Below are positions 1 to 7,711 of a DNA stretch of 64,000 nt, piece by piece; position 1 is the stretch's first letter, and each line of letters begins with the position of its first letter. The stretch covers positions 1 through 64,000 of the forward strand of contig DATIXJ010000015.1 in the NCBI GenBank assembly GCA_035518715.1. The letters are read 5' to 3'. The notes below the pieces were generated by a model that searched no databases, was not told where the DNA came from, and worked only from the letters and a program-made list of their open reading frames with translations. The translations under genes and the position numbers were made by a program. This stretch comes from DATIXJ01 sp035518715. GTDB lineage: Bacteria > Bacteroidota > Ignavibacteria > UBA10030 > SZUA-254.

Positions 1-1
1 G

Positions 2-79
2 GGGATCATAACAATTTCTTCATTCTGGCTTCATGATCGCTTTACGATTGCCGACTATTATTCCGGTGCTGTTCAGTAA
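2..79 (+). CDS. C-terminal tail of a gene cut by the window edge
   Basis: An open frame runs from the first bases to a TAA at 77-79 and gives a 25-residue tail ending IADYYSGAVQ. The frame has no start inside the window, so it can only be the end of a gene that begins upstream. The next gene starts 48 bases later on the same strand. The tail is too short to assign to a family, and a chance open frame of this length cannot be excluded. Confidence 0.4.
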   Translation, partial: GIITISSFWLHDRFTIADYYSGAVQ

Positions 80-127
80 CCGGGGAGGAAGTCCGATCAG
101 CATCATGCTCAGTCTACGAGGATATTC

Positions 128-382
128 ATGCAGAAGAAGAGGTTCAACGACACAGGAACGGAGGGTCTTTCACGTCAACGAAGATACCAGATCCGAAATA
201 TGAGAAAGGGTCTGTGCATACTCTGCGGGAAAACGGCGCTCGAGGAAACCGTCTGGTGTCTTGACCATCATCTCAAAAAAGGTACCCGGCGGCCCGGACG
301 AAACAAATCCCGCATGAAAAAGTGGATAGCGGAAGATCAATCCTCCTCCGCAGTTTACCATCCCGTTTTTCTGGAAGGGTAG
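128..382 (+). CDS. small zinc-ribbon-like protein of unknown function
   Basis: This 84-residue basic protein has a CILCGK motif followed by WCLDHH, a CxxC...CxxHH arrangement that probably binds one zinc ion. Arginine- and lysine-rich segments lie on both sides. A Shine-Dalgarno-like GAGG sits 6 nt before the ATG. Small proteins with the pattern basic stretch, CxxCG, about 12 residues, C..CH occur widely in Ignavibacteria and Planctomycetes as uncharacterised proteins; this is recalled, not searched. Nucleic-acid binding is a guess from charge. A longer open frame on the opposite strand overlaps it but shows no recognisable domain. Confidence 0.6.
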   Translation: MQKKRFNDTGTEGLSRQRRYQIRNMRKGLCILCGKTALEETVWCLDHHLKKGTRRPGRNKSRMKKWIAEDQSSSAVYHPVFLEG

Positions 383-407
383 CTCCCGCGGAAGTCGTTC
401 CGGAGTA

Positions 408-821
408 TCACGATCCTTTCGTGATGTTCCAGATCCAGTTTGAAAGCACGAGGACCATGGCGATCCCGACTTTCCATTTTGAAGTACGAATGAATTTTTC
501 CGTTCGGGAGTACCACCGATGGAAACTCGTCTTCCCGGCGATCCAGTCGTACGCCAGCCAGAAAGGGAGCACGCCCATACCGATGGCAATAAAAAATCCG
601 AACGGGTTGAAGTAGAACGAATCCGTCACCTTTCCCCGCACCAAGAGCATGAGCGCGCGGGTTGTTCCGCACGATGGACAGGGAATGCCGGTGATATCCC
701 TGAAGAGGCAGACCCGCGGCAGATCCGAGCCGGAGCCGTCCAGGAGGAGATTCAGTATCAACCAGGCGTATCCAGCAAGAAGAAGGAGCCCGATGGTACG
801 ATAAAATCTGACAGCACTCAT
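408..821 (-). CDS. DUF2752 family membrane protein
   Basis: The 137-residue protein has a first membrane segment at about 8-27, then the family hallmark CPSCGTTR at residues 48-55, a second segment at about 74-92 and a hydrophobic C-terminal stretch at about 114-132. The CPxCGxTR motif followed by NPF is typical of DUF2752, whose function is unknown. The gene lies 7 nt downstream of the TM2-domain gene on the same strand. DUF2752 and TM2 genes are often neighbours in Bacteroidota-like genomes, so a shared envelope role is possible. Confidence 0.85.
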   Translation of the reverse strand: MSAVRFYRTIGLLLLAGYAWLILNLLLDGSGSDLPRVCLFRDITGIPCPSCGTTRALMLLVRGKVTDSFYFNPFGFFIAIGMGVLPFWLAYDWIAGKTSFHRWYSRTEKFIRTSKWKVGIAMVLVLSNWIWNITKGS

Positions 822-828
822 GCCGTTC

Positions 829-1167
829 TCAATAGAGGATCATTGCCACCCGCTGCATGTTGACTTCCCGCGATCTTCCCATAATCAGAAACCAGTCGAT
901 AATGGTCCAAATTCCGAGACCGCCGCACGTCAGCAATTTCGCGACCCCGAGCCCCGTATCGCCGAGGAGGAACCGGTCGACGCCAAAATGTCCGACAAGG
1001 ACGGAAACTACCAGCATCATCATCGGATCCTTGAGACTGATTGCCTGAAGCTGGATCATTTTCGATTCGTCAAGCTTCAGGAGCTTCTCGCGTATTGCAG
1101 GAAGCTGATACCCCTCAAAATATTTGCTGTAACTCATGAGAAACATGTCCACATGCTGCTGATCCAT
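829..1167 (-). CDS. TM2 domain-containing membrane protein
   Basis: The 112-residue protein has a soluble N-terminal half of about 45 residues and a C-terminal TM2 domain. Two membrane segments (about 49-60 and 73-96) flank the signature FGVDRFLLGD at 61-70, followed by GLGIWTIIDWF at 83-93. TM2 domains are short two-helix modules of unclear function. A purine-rich AAGGGA lies before the ATG. It is probably co-transcribed with the DUF2752 gene 7 nt downstream. The 294 bases upstream to the PAP2 gene hold no convincing gene. Confidence 0.88.
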   Translation of the reverse strand: MDQQHVDMFLMSYSKYFEGYQLPAIREKLLKLDESKMIQLQAISLKDPMMMLVVSVLVGHFGVDRFLLGDTGLGVAKLLTCGGLGIWTIIDWFLIMGRSREVNMQRVAMILY

Positions 1168-1461
1168 GAGCGTCCCTTTCTCTGTGTGTTATGAGATGCA
1201 TCAACAATGAACGTTGTCTGTGGAATTTTTGGAGAACTGATTCGAGCCCGAAATGTCCTCATCCATTTCATCAACAATCTGCTGATCATCTGTTCGGGAG
1301 GATGGATATCGAGCGTGAAGAACGATGTGATCGACAAGAACTGTCCGGTCTGACGGGTTGAGATGAATGCGTATCACCCCTCGGCTGATTTCGCCTATTG
1401 TATTGATTTTTCAGGCAGGAAGCAAACCGTGGAATGCGTAACCGTATCGACGGGAAGGAGC

Positions 1462-2310
1462 TCACCAGCGGTAGGCAATGCGGACGCCATACGTTCCCTG
1501 GCGCGCGGCAGGTTGAAGATCGAGAGAGGCATCAGGGAAATTGATTTTTTCAACTAACCGCGTGCCAAAGATCCCGACAATGCCGCCGACAAAACAATCG
1601 CTCATCCAGTGCATCCGTTCCATCACGCGGCTGATGGCCACGCCGGTTGCAATCGAGTACGACGTATACGAAATCCACGGTGTGTGGTACCAGTCCGCAA
1701 TGGTGGTTGCGGCGGAGAACACCGTGGCAGTATGGCCTGATGGGAAGGCATCGTAACTTCCCATGCCGGTAAGGGGGCGACGATGAAAATAAGAAAATGG
1801 TCCATGCCACAGTCCTCGGGGAGCGGTCGCGGCGTTTGGCTGCTCTCTCCCGAAGAGGAGCTTTAAGAATTGCACGGCGACGCCTGTTGCCGCGAACGAT
1901 TCCAGCCCCACTTTCCCCAGCTGAACCGCATCGCCGTTGTTGAACAGAAGACCGTATCCAACATACCCGCCGAAGAGACCGGCGGAATATTTCCCATCAC
2001 CGAAATTTGTAAGGAAGGGACTAATCGTCTCAAGTGCACGACTATGATGCCGCCACCGGTCGAGGACGTTGTACGTTTGCTGGTCCGTTTCGATGAGCCC
2101 AACGGTCAGCGCAGTTGCCCCGGCGACGAAGTAGACTGGCCTGATGGACAAACCGGAAGAAGGATCGGGAGTGTCAGGTCGCGGATGAATCGTTGTGTCG
2201 GTCGCGAACGAATTGCTCCGCTCAGTTGTGCGCGGAGAGAGATCCGACGAGCTTGAGAGAGAGGGGAATGTGCTGAGCAGCACGACAACAGCCAACGGAG
2301 CAGATTTCAT
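1462..2310 (-). CDS. PAP2-family phosphatase, exported
   Basis: This 282-residue protein begins with a signal peptide and carries all three parts of the PAP2 (type 2 phosphatidic acid phosphatase) signature: KLLFGREQP at 150-158, PSGH at 190-193 and SR-x5-H-x3-D at 227-238. The histidines of the second and third motifs are the catalytic residues in the family. Members remove phosphate from lipid phosphates such as undecaprenyl pyrophosphate or phosphatidic acid, or act as non-specific acid phosphatases; the sequence does not say which. It ends in GVRIAYRW, and an aromatic end of this kind is common in outer-membrane proteins, so an outer-membrane location is possible. Confidence 0.85.
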   Translation of the reverse strand: MKSAPLAVVVLLSTFPSLSSSSDLSPRTTERSNSFATDTTIHPRPDTPDPSSGLSIRPVYFVAGATALTVGLIETDQQTYNVLDRWRHHSRALETISPFLTNFGDGKYSAGLFGGYVGYGLLFNNGDAVQLGKVGLESFAATGVAVQFLKLLFGREQPNAATAPRGLWHGPFSYFHRRPLTGMGSYDAFPSGHTATVFSAATTIADWYHTPWISYTSYSIATGVAISRVMERMHWMSDCFVGGIVGIFGTRLVEKINFPDASLDLQPAARQGTYGVRIAYRW

Positions 2311-2414
2311 CGGATCGTTTTCTTAATCAAAATGAACAGATAACTCGTGTGATGAGCATGCAATCTGTTACTGGAAAGATAACTTATTGGCGAACACTTT
2401 TCAAGCGGGCGACG

Positions 2415-2906
2415 CTACCGCTCATCTGCGCTGGGGCCGTACATGCCGGGAATGGGAGTTCCGGTCAGACGCAGATACACCGAGATCTGCCCGCGGTGGT
2501 GAATGATGTGGTGAAGACCGCGCTGGATCATTTCCCATCGTGGATATTCAAAAATAAGCTGCCCTTTGTTCAGTGCCTTCCAGGGCACTTTGAGCTGGGT
2601 ATCACTTGCCCTGGAGATCGCCGCCTCGGCGTTCGCGAGAGCCGCGGTAAATTCATCCATGATCTGAGCGTGTGATTCCGGGATCACGGGCTTGTAGGGA
2701 GCTGTGCCAAAATCATATTCGGTGGATTCGAGATACCTGACCATCCAGCGAGGAAGCTCGGCGATATGCATGCCCAGGCGGCCGAGCGACATCGACTTTT
2801 CATGCGGTTTCCATGTCAGCATGGCGGAAGGTATCCGCTCAAGAATCTTTTTCGTGCTGTGAGATTCCCTTTGCAGATTTGCAACCAGTTCCTGTGCGCG
2901 GTTCAT
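2415..2906 (-). CDS. DinB-family protein
   Basis: The 163-residue protein matches the DinB/YfiT four-helix fold. It has an N-terminal helix with ILERIPSAMLTWKP, a conserved histidine in LGMHIAELPRW and a C-terminal HHIIHHRGQISVYLRLTG, which gives the usual three-histidine metal site. Relatives are metal-dependent thiol-transferase-like or stress proteins, and most are uncharacterised. AGGGGAGAA stands a few nucleotides before the ATG. It is followed by the sensor kinase gene on the opposite side of a short gap, and nothing links the two functionally. Confidence 0.85.
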   Translation of the reverse strand: MNRAQELVANLQRESHSTKKILERIPSAMLTWKPHEKSMSLGRLGMHIAELPRWMVRYLESTEYDFGTAPYKPVIPESHAQIMDEFTAALANAEAAISRASDTQLKVPWKALNKGQLIFEYPRWEMIQRGLHHIIHHRGQISVYLRLTGTPIPGMYGPSADER

Positions 2907-3015
2907 TTTGAATTCTCCCCTTTCTGTTCAGTACGGGTGTATCCGGACCCGCACACTGCGACGGGTAGAGCCGGACAAGGTACATACTTTCGAGTTCATG
3001 CAATCTGAGTTCTGG

Positions 3016-4485
3016 CTACGCGGATTTTCCATGGCTTCCCGTTGGCGGCATGGACGTGCCGAGAAGGAAACTGAACGTCGTTCCGTTTCCCACCTCGCTG
3101 ATGACTTCGATCCTGCTTCCGTGTGCCTCGACAATATGCTTCACGATGGCAAGACCAAGTCCGGTCCCGCCGGCCTCGCGGGAACGCTCCTTGTCGACAC
3201 GATAAAAGCGTTCGAAGATTCTGGGCAGATGTTCCGGGCTGATCCCGACCCCCGTGTCTGCCACACTGACGCGCACTCCGGAATCGCTCCGCGCGGCAGA
3301 AAGACGGATTGATCCCTGCGTACGGTTGTACTTGATGGCATTATCGATAAGATTTTCCAGGACCTGCTTGAGCCGCTCCTTATCGCCGAAGACCTGCAGG
3401 TGATCCGGCTGGTCGAGAGTCAGATGGACCTTGTGTTGGGCGGCAAGGGGCGACATTTCCGCCGCGACCTGACCGAGAAATTCATCAAGCGCGAAATATC
3501 TGAAGCTGAGTTTCATGTCGCCCGACTCGATGCGCGAGATTTCAATGAGGTCGCCGAGGAGCGTGTTCAAACGTTGTGTGTTGTGCAGGGCGCGTTCCAG
3601 GAACGTGCGGTTCACTTCCTTGTCATCGACCGCTCCGTTGAGGAGTGTCTCCAGCATTCCCTGAACCGCAAAGATCGGGGTGCGCAGTTCATGCGAGACG
3701 TTGCCGAGGAATTCAGTGCGGACACGCTCGAGCTTCTTCAGCTTCGCGATGTCCTCATTCAGCCGATCGATCATCCCGTTGAGTGTCTGCGCAAGGTGCC
3801 CGAGCTCGTCCTGGGAAAGGACCGGGATGCGCTGATCATAATTTCCCGAACGGATTTCCTGTGCGCGCAGATCCATGCGCTGAACAGGTGCCGCAAGACG
3901 CCGGGAAAGGAAAATTGAGATGATGCTCACGATGACCAATACGATGCAGCTCGCAATGATGATTTTTGATTGAATTGCCGCCATCATTGCATTCACCTGC
4001 GTGAGCGGAATTCCCACACGCACGAATTCGGCTCTCGACATCCCGGTGGCCTGCGGAAGGGGGGTGGCAAGGATCCTTGCGAAGTAGAGCATGTCCAGAT
4101 GAAGTGTCGCGCTCTGACGTGTATTGCTTCCGCCCCCGCTCTGGAGGGCCTCCTGAATCTCCGGTCGTTGGAGATGATTCTCTACCTGGGGAAGCACCTC
4201 CTGCCCGAGTTCCGATTCGAAAATCACCGTTCCGGCAGAGTCGATGAGCGTTATCCGGATGCCCGCGGAATGTGCGAACGACTGGATCGTAGTATACGTC
4301 TCCGGAGTTGCCGAGGTGAGTGTGCGGATCATGAATTCCGCTTCGTGGGATTGTGTCTTCAGCTCGTCGAGGATGCGCGAGCGGAAATAATCATCGAGCG
4401 TGATCGTCGAGAAAATCCCGGCGATAACGATGACGCAAAACGAAAGCAGCAGGAGTGCAATCGTGAGTTTGGTTTGAATGCGCAT
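3016..4485 (-). CDS. phoR: PhoR-like sensor histidine kinase
   Basis: This 489-residue kinase has a membrane segment at about 8-29, a periplasmic sensing region at about 30-172, a second membrane segment at about 175-194 and a HAMP linker at about 195-247. The phosphoacceptor motif FLGNVSHELRTP follows, with His265, and then an ATPase domain with N box (ENLIDNAIKYN), G1 (DTGVGI), F box (FERFYRVD) and G2 (GGTGLGLAIV). This is the PhoR-type layout. The partner is probably the OmpR-family regulator at 6311-7003, which lies beyond the DUF47-PiT pair. A candidate promoter lies at 4513-4541. Phosphate sensing is inferred from the neighbours. Confidence 0.85.
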   Translation of the reverse strand: MRIQTKLTIALLLLSFCVIVIAGIFSTITLDDYFRSRILDELKTQSHEAEFMIRTLTSATPETYTTIQSFAHSAGIRITLIDSAGTVIFESELGQEVLPQVENHLQRPEIQEALQSGGGSNTRQSATLHLDMLYFARILATPLPQATGMSRAEFVRVGIPLTQVNAMMAAIQSKIIIASCIVLVIVSIISIFLSRRLAAPVQRMDLRAQEIRSGNYDQRIPVLSQDELGHLAQTLNGMIDRLNEDIAKLKKLERVRTEFLGNVSHELRTPIFAVQGMLETLLNGAVDDKEVNRTFLERALHNTQRLNTLLGDLIEISRIESGDMKLSFRYFALDEFLGQVAAEMSPLAAQHKVHLTLDQPDHLQVFGDKERLKQVLENLIDNAIKYNRTQGSIRLSAARSDSGVRVSVADTGVGISPEHLPRIFERFYRVDKERSREAGGTGLGLAIVKHIVEAHGSRIEVISEVGNGTTFSFLLGTSMPPTGSHGKSA

Positions 4486-4512
4486 TGGCTGCGAAGGTCC
4501 TTTTCCGGTTGG

Positions 4513-4541
4513 ATTGTACCAATAATGTCGCCGAAAAGCAA
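4513..4541 (-). promoter_or_regulatory. candidate promoter of the PhoR-like kinase gene
   Basis: Read on the minus strand, a TTGCTT box is followed after 17 nt by TACAAT, which matches five of six sigma70 -10 positions. Transcription would start near 4506, about 20 nt before the ATG. It sits back to back with the DUF47-PiT promoter at 4576-4604, so both may answer to one regulator bound between them. Confidence 0.55.
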
Positions 4542-4575
4542 CGTGGAAGGGATCGCTGTCCGCAGAACCCCGCGG

Positions 4576-4604
4576 TTGAATTTCGCATAATATTTCGCTA
4601 CATT
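4576..4604 (+). promoter_or_regulatory. candidate promoter of the DUF47-PiT pair
   Basis: TTGAAT is followed after 17 nt by TACATT, about 40 nt before the ATG at 4646. The spacing and the TACATT box recur before other genes in this window. No clear repeated Pho-box half-sites were recognised. Confidence 0.5.
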
Positions 4605-4645
4605 TTCTCGCTCAAAACTCAGTCGTCCATTTCTTTTTACCTATC

Positions 4646-5290
4646 ATGCGTCTCGACAGATTGATCCAGGTACTCCTTCCTCACGACGAGAAATTCTATT
4701 CCTTCTTTGAAGAATCCGCACAAAACCTCGTGAATGCGGGGCAGCTTTTGCCGGAGCTCCTGGCATCAAAAGACCTCGACCGCGAGCTTGTCCTGAATAA
4801 GATCCATGACCTCGAGCATTTGGGTGATACGGTGACACACAAGATCTATGCAGAACTGAACGCCACCTTTGTGACACCCTTCGACCGCGAGGACATTCAT
4901 CTTCTGGCATCCGCGCTCGATGATATCATGGATTTCATCGATGGAAGTGCATCACGGTTTATTCTGTACAAGATCCGGAAATATCCTGAGGAACTGCCGA
5001 AACTTGTCGAGATTCTTCAGAAACAGGTCGGCGAGCTGCAACAGGGTGTAAAGATGTTACGGGACTTCCGAAATGCGGGACCACTTCAAAAGGTCCTCGA
5101 AAAGGTCAATGAATACGAAAACGAAGCCGATACCGTCTTCGAACACGGTGTCGCAAATCTCTTCGAGCACGAGAAGGAGGCAATTCAAATCATTAAGCTG
5201 AAGGAAATTCTTGTCGGACTGGAAACGGCAACAGATAAATGTGAGGATGCTGCCAATGTTCTTGAGTCCCTCCTTATCAAGCACGGCTGA
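4646..5290 (+). CDS. DUF47 (PhoU-like) phosphate transport regulator
   Basis: The 214-residue all-helical protein belongs to the DUF47/PhoU_div family. FVTPFDREDIHLLASALDDI at about residues 75-94 is the conserved metal-binding E/DxxxD segment, and a second copy of the bundle starts near EYENEADTVF. These proteins sit beside PiT-type transporters and are thought to control their activity. The PiT gene begins 21 nt downstream, so the two form one operon. No Shine-Dalgarno sequence stands before the ATG. The start is supported by the family-typical MRLDRLIQVLLPHDEKFY. Confidence 0.9.
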   Translation: MRLDRLIQVLLPHDEKFYSFFEESAQNLVNAGQLLPELLASKDLDRELVLNKIHDLEHLGDTVTHKIYAELNATFVTPFDREDIHLLASALDDIMDFIDGSASRFILYKIRKYPEELPKLVEILQKQVGELQQGVKMLRDFRNAGPLQKVLEKVNEYENEADTVFEHGVANLFEHEKEAIQIIKLKEILVGLETATDKCEDAANVLESLLIKHG

Positions 5291-5311
5291 TCGGACCTTC
5301 CACCCCTTGCC

Positions 5312-6292
5312 ATGCTTGTCGTCGTCGTCATCTTTATAGCGCTTATCTTCGATTTCCTGAATGGCTTTCACGATTCGGCGAATTCGATAGCGACCGTCGT
5401 TTCGACGCGCGTCCTGACGCCGCGGAAGGCAGTCGTCTGGGCCGCATTCTTCAATCTCGTTGCGGCATTTCTCTTCGATGTGCACGTCGCCAGAACGCTG
5501 GGCAGCGGCCTTGTGGATATCAACGAGGTGAACGCGTATGTGATCATGTGTGGTCTCCTCGGGGCAATCGTCTGGAACATCATTACCTGGTACTTCGGAT
5601 TGCCGACCAGCTCGTCTCACGCGCTCATGGGTGGCTACGGCGGGGCTGCAATTGCGAAAGCGGGTATCGGCGCGATCATCTTCTCCGGTTGGACGAAGAC
5701 AGTCCTGTTCATTTTTATTGCACCAATGATCGGAATGATTCTCGGGTTTGCCCTCATGGTGATTCTCATGTGGCTCTTCCACGGGAGACCCTCTTCCAGA
5801 GTCAATGGGATGTTCCGGAAGCTCCAGCTCTTCTCTGCCGCACTCTACAGTCTGGGGCACGGAACCAACGACGCCCAAAAGACGATGGGAGTCATCACCG
5901 GACTTCTCGTGACGGCCGGTTTTTTGAAGGTCTTCGACGTTCCGTTCTGGGTGATCCTGATGTCGCATTTTGCCATTGCCATGGGTACACTCTTCGGAGG
6001 ATGGAGAATTGTCAAGACGATGGGTCAGAAGATCACGAAGCTGAAGCCGTCGGGAGGATTCTGTGCCGAAACTGCAGGCGGACTGACGTTGCTTGCCACG
6101 GCCTGGGGGGGCATACCCGTGAGCACGACACATACGATCACCGGTGCCATCATGGGTGTCGGTGCAACGAAGCGATTGTCCGGTGTGCGGTGGGGAGTTG
6201 CGGGGAATATTATTCTAGCATGGATCTTGACGATCCCGGCGTCGGCGGTTGTCGGCGCGGTCTGCTATCGGGCAGTTGCGTTCTTCCTTTGA
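5312..6292 (+). CDS. pit: PiT-family inorganic phosphate transporter
   Basis: The 326-residue polytopic inner-membrane protein carries the two inverted PiT signatures. The first is FDFLNGFHDSANSIATVVST near the N-terminus, and the second is GHGTNDAQKTMGVI at about 190-203. PiT proteins take up metal-phosphate by proton or sodium symport. The length is at the compact end of the family but both signature halves are present. It follows DUF47 by 21 nt and converges with the response-regulator gene, whose stop lies only 18 nt beyond its own. Confidence 0.93.
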   Translation: MLVVVVIFIALIFDFLNGFHDSANSIATVVSTRVLTPRKAVVWAAFFNLVAAFLFDVHVARTLGSGLVDINEVNAYVIMCGLLGAIVWNIITWYFGLPTSSSHALMGGYGGAAIAKAGIGAIIFSGWTKTVLFIFIAPMIGMILGFALMVILMWLFHGRPSSRVNGMFRKLQLFSAALYSLGHGTNDAQKTMGVITGLLVTAGFLKVFDVPFWVILMSHFAIAMGTLFGGWRIVKTMGQKITKLKPSGGFCAETAGGLTLLATAWGGIPVSTTHTITGAIMGVGATKRLSGVRWGVAGNIILAWILTIPASAVVGAVCYRAVAFFL

Positions 6293-6310
6293 CCGTCGCT
6301 TTGCCGGCTG

Positions 6311-7003
6311 CTACTTTTCCTGAAACCTGTATCCGATTCCCTTGATCGTTTCGATGTACTCCGCGAACATGCCGAGCTTTTCGCGAATCTTCCTGATGTG
6401 AACGTCGACCGTTCTGTCGACAACCCGCACATCGGTTCCCCAGATCGTATTCAGAAGGGTTTCACGGTTGACGACCTGATCGAGGTGTGTGGCGAGATAG
6501 GTGAGGACTTCAAATTCCTTTTTTGGGAAGAAGACTTCCTTCCCTGCAACACGTACGCGGTGTTGTGCGGGAGAAATTTCTATCGACCCGACGAGAATCG
6601 GCTGTCGTGATTCGGTACCCTGTTCGCGGCGCTCCCGCTTCCGCAGCACGCTCTTGATCCGGGCAAGAAGTTTCGGAATGCTGATCGGCTTCACGATGTA
6701 GTCGTCAGCCCCCAGCTCAAGTCCGAGAACTTCATCGATATCCGCACTCTTTGCGGTCAGAAAGATCACCGGAATCTCCGCGGTCCTGGGATGTTTTTTC
6801 AGCTCCCGGAGGACTTCCCAACCATCGAGCTCAGGCATCATCACATCCAACAAAATAATATGCGGCTGAGATCTCACCTGATCGAGTGCCTGCTTACCGT
6901 TGCGCGCGGTGAGCACATTATATCCCTCTTTGTGGAGATTGTATTTGATGAGGTCGATGATGTCCTGTTCGTCGTCGACGAGGAGAACGGTTCTTGATCC
7001 CAT
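6311..7003 (-). CDS. phoB: OmpR/PhoB-family response regulator
   Basis: The 230-residue regulator has a receiver domain with acidic pocket VDDEQD, phosphoacceptor Asp53 in LLDVMMPELDGW and conserved Lys in FLTAKS. A C-terminal winged helix follows, with the recognition region RTVDVHIRKIREKLG and GIGYRF. An in-frame GTG at 7009 overlaps the stop of the upstream gene; the ATG at 7003 is taken as start because it gives the family-typical MGSRTVLLVDDE. It is probably the partner of the PhoR-like kinase at 3016-4485, with the PiT operon between them. DNA target sites were not identified. Confidence 0.87.
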   Translation of the reverse strand: MGSRTVLLVDDEQDIIDLIKYNLHKEGYNVLTARNGKQALDQVRSQPHIILLDVMMPELDGWEVLRELKKHPRTAEIPVIFLTAKSADIDEVLGLELGADDYIVKPISIPKLLARIKSVLRKRERREQGTESRQPILVGSIEISPAQHRVRVAGKEVFFPKKEFEVLTYLATHLDQVVNRETLLNTIWGTDVRVVDRTVDVHIRKIREKLGMFAEYIETIKGIGYRFQEK

Positions 7004-7005
7004 AT

Positions 7006-7350
7006 TCACTGTCGCTGTTTAGCTAACTCATATTGTTGCAGCTGTTCGAGGCGTCGCGAGACCAGTTCATGGAAATGTGCCCAGCGTTCCCCATCGTGCC
7101 GGTAATATTCGAGTGCTGCGTTGACCTGCTCCGGACGGAACCTATATTGTTGTGAAAGCGTGTCGAGCCGGCGCACGGTTGTCAGCGAATCGGCTGCCTG
7201 AATGTCTCCCTCATTTTTCAGGATGAGCCGATCGGCATAATACCTCACGAACGCATCTTCGGGAAGGGGAGGTGGAGTCATCCTCGCGGGGGAGCACCGG
7301 AGGCCGACAACGAGTGCGATCGCAAGTTCCAACAGTAAGAATCGCCTCAT
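7006..7350 (-). CDS. small exported protein resembling DUF4296
   Basis: The 114-residue protein starts with a hydrophobic export signal (FLLLELAIALVVGL) followed by Cys19, so it may be a lipoprotein, although Arg at the position before the cysteine is atypical. The rest is helical and has FRPEQVNAALEYYRHDGERW, a pattern recalled from DUF4296 proteins of Bacteroidota. Its stop overlaps the first possible start of the response regulator, so the two are translationally coupled. A longer frame from a TTG at 7380 exists, but the ATG at 7350 gives a proper signal sequence. The role is unknown. Confidence 0.6.
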   Translation of the reverse strand: MRRFLLLELAIALVVGLRCSPARMTPPPLPEDAFVRYYADRLILKNEGDIQAADSLTTVRRLDTLSQQYRFRPEQVNAALEYYRHDGERWAHFHELVSRRLEQLQQYELAKQRQ

Positions 7351-7562
7351 AGTTGCCCATTGTACGCAGAAACCGGACAATTTCCAAGCTTCGGGGAGTT
7401 ATGAAATTGTTAAGCAGATGCGTGGGGGAGGAAAATTTTCAGAAAGTGCGTGGAATTTTCTGCACCGCACCACAAATGCAAGTAAACATATTACACAGGT
7501 GCTTGAGAAGAAGTTGTGTTTTTCTTCAAGGGTGATGTGGATTAGGGTAATAAAAGGCGAAG

Positions 7563-7597
7563 AAACCCGTCGTAGAGAGCGTGCGACGGGTTTTTTG
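7563..7597 (+). terminator. intrinsic terminator without an obvious upstream gene
   Basis: A perfect 10-bp stem (AAACCCGTCG at 7563-7572 with CGACGGGTTT at 7584-7593) with an 11-nt loop runs into a T run. It points along the plus strand, where no gene precedes it. It could end a small RNA or block read-through into efp. Confidence 0.75.
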
Positions 7598-7629
7598 TTG
7601 ATATCCGGTTCCGCCCAAGTGTCGTATCC

Positions 7630-7658
7630 TTGACTTTCAGTACCATTCTTCGTATTAT
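7630..7658 (+). promoter_or_regulatory. promoter of the efp-acc operon
   Basis: TTGACT, a 17-nt spacer and TATTAT form a near-consensus sigma70 promoter. Transcription would start near 7665, giving a leader of about 47 nt before efp. Confidence 0.65.
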
Positions 7659-7711
7659 AACACGCCAACAATTTCGTTTTTCTTCCTTTTTTTTCAATCC
7701 GCAGGAGAGTT

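Larger units (their letters stand above)
7381..7711 (+). other. 331-nt gap with terminator and efp promoter
   Basis: This gap separates the minus-strand lipoprotein gene from efp. It holds imperfect hairpins near 7438-7472 and 7501-7530, a strong intrinsic terminator at 7563-7597 and a promoter at 7630-7658. No credible protein gene is seen. The plus-strand terminator has no plus-strand gene before it, so a short RNA ending there is possible, but no matching promoter was recognised. Confidence 0.45.

Noticed and set aside
1134..1337. 67-codon minus-strand frame before the TM2 gene
   Set aside because: No ribosome site or domain, and it overlaps the TM2 start; treated as non-coding.
4486..4645. 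Pho-box operator between the divergent phosphate genes
   Set aside because: No pair of direct repeats with 11-nt phase could be made out by eye.
5057..6133. Long open frame on the minus strand opposite the PiT gene
   Set aside because: Its protein is rich in Arg, His and Glu without a recognisable domain, and it mirrors a clear transporter gene; it is a shadow of codon usage.
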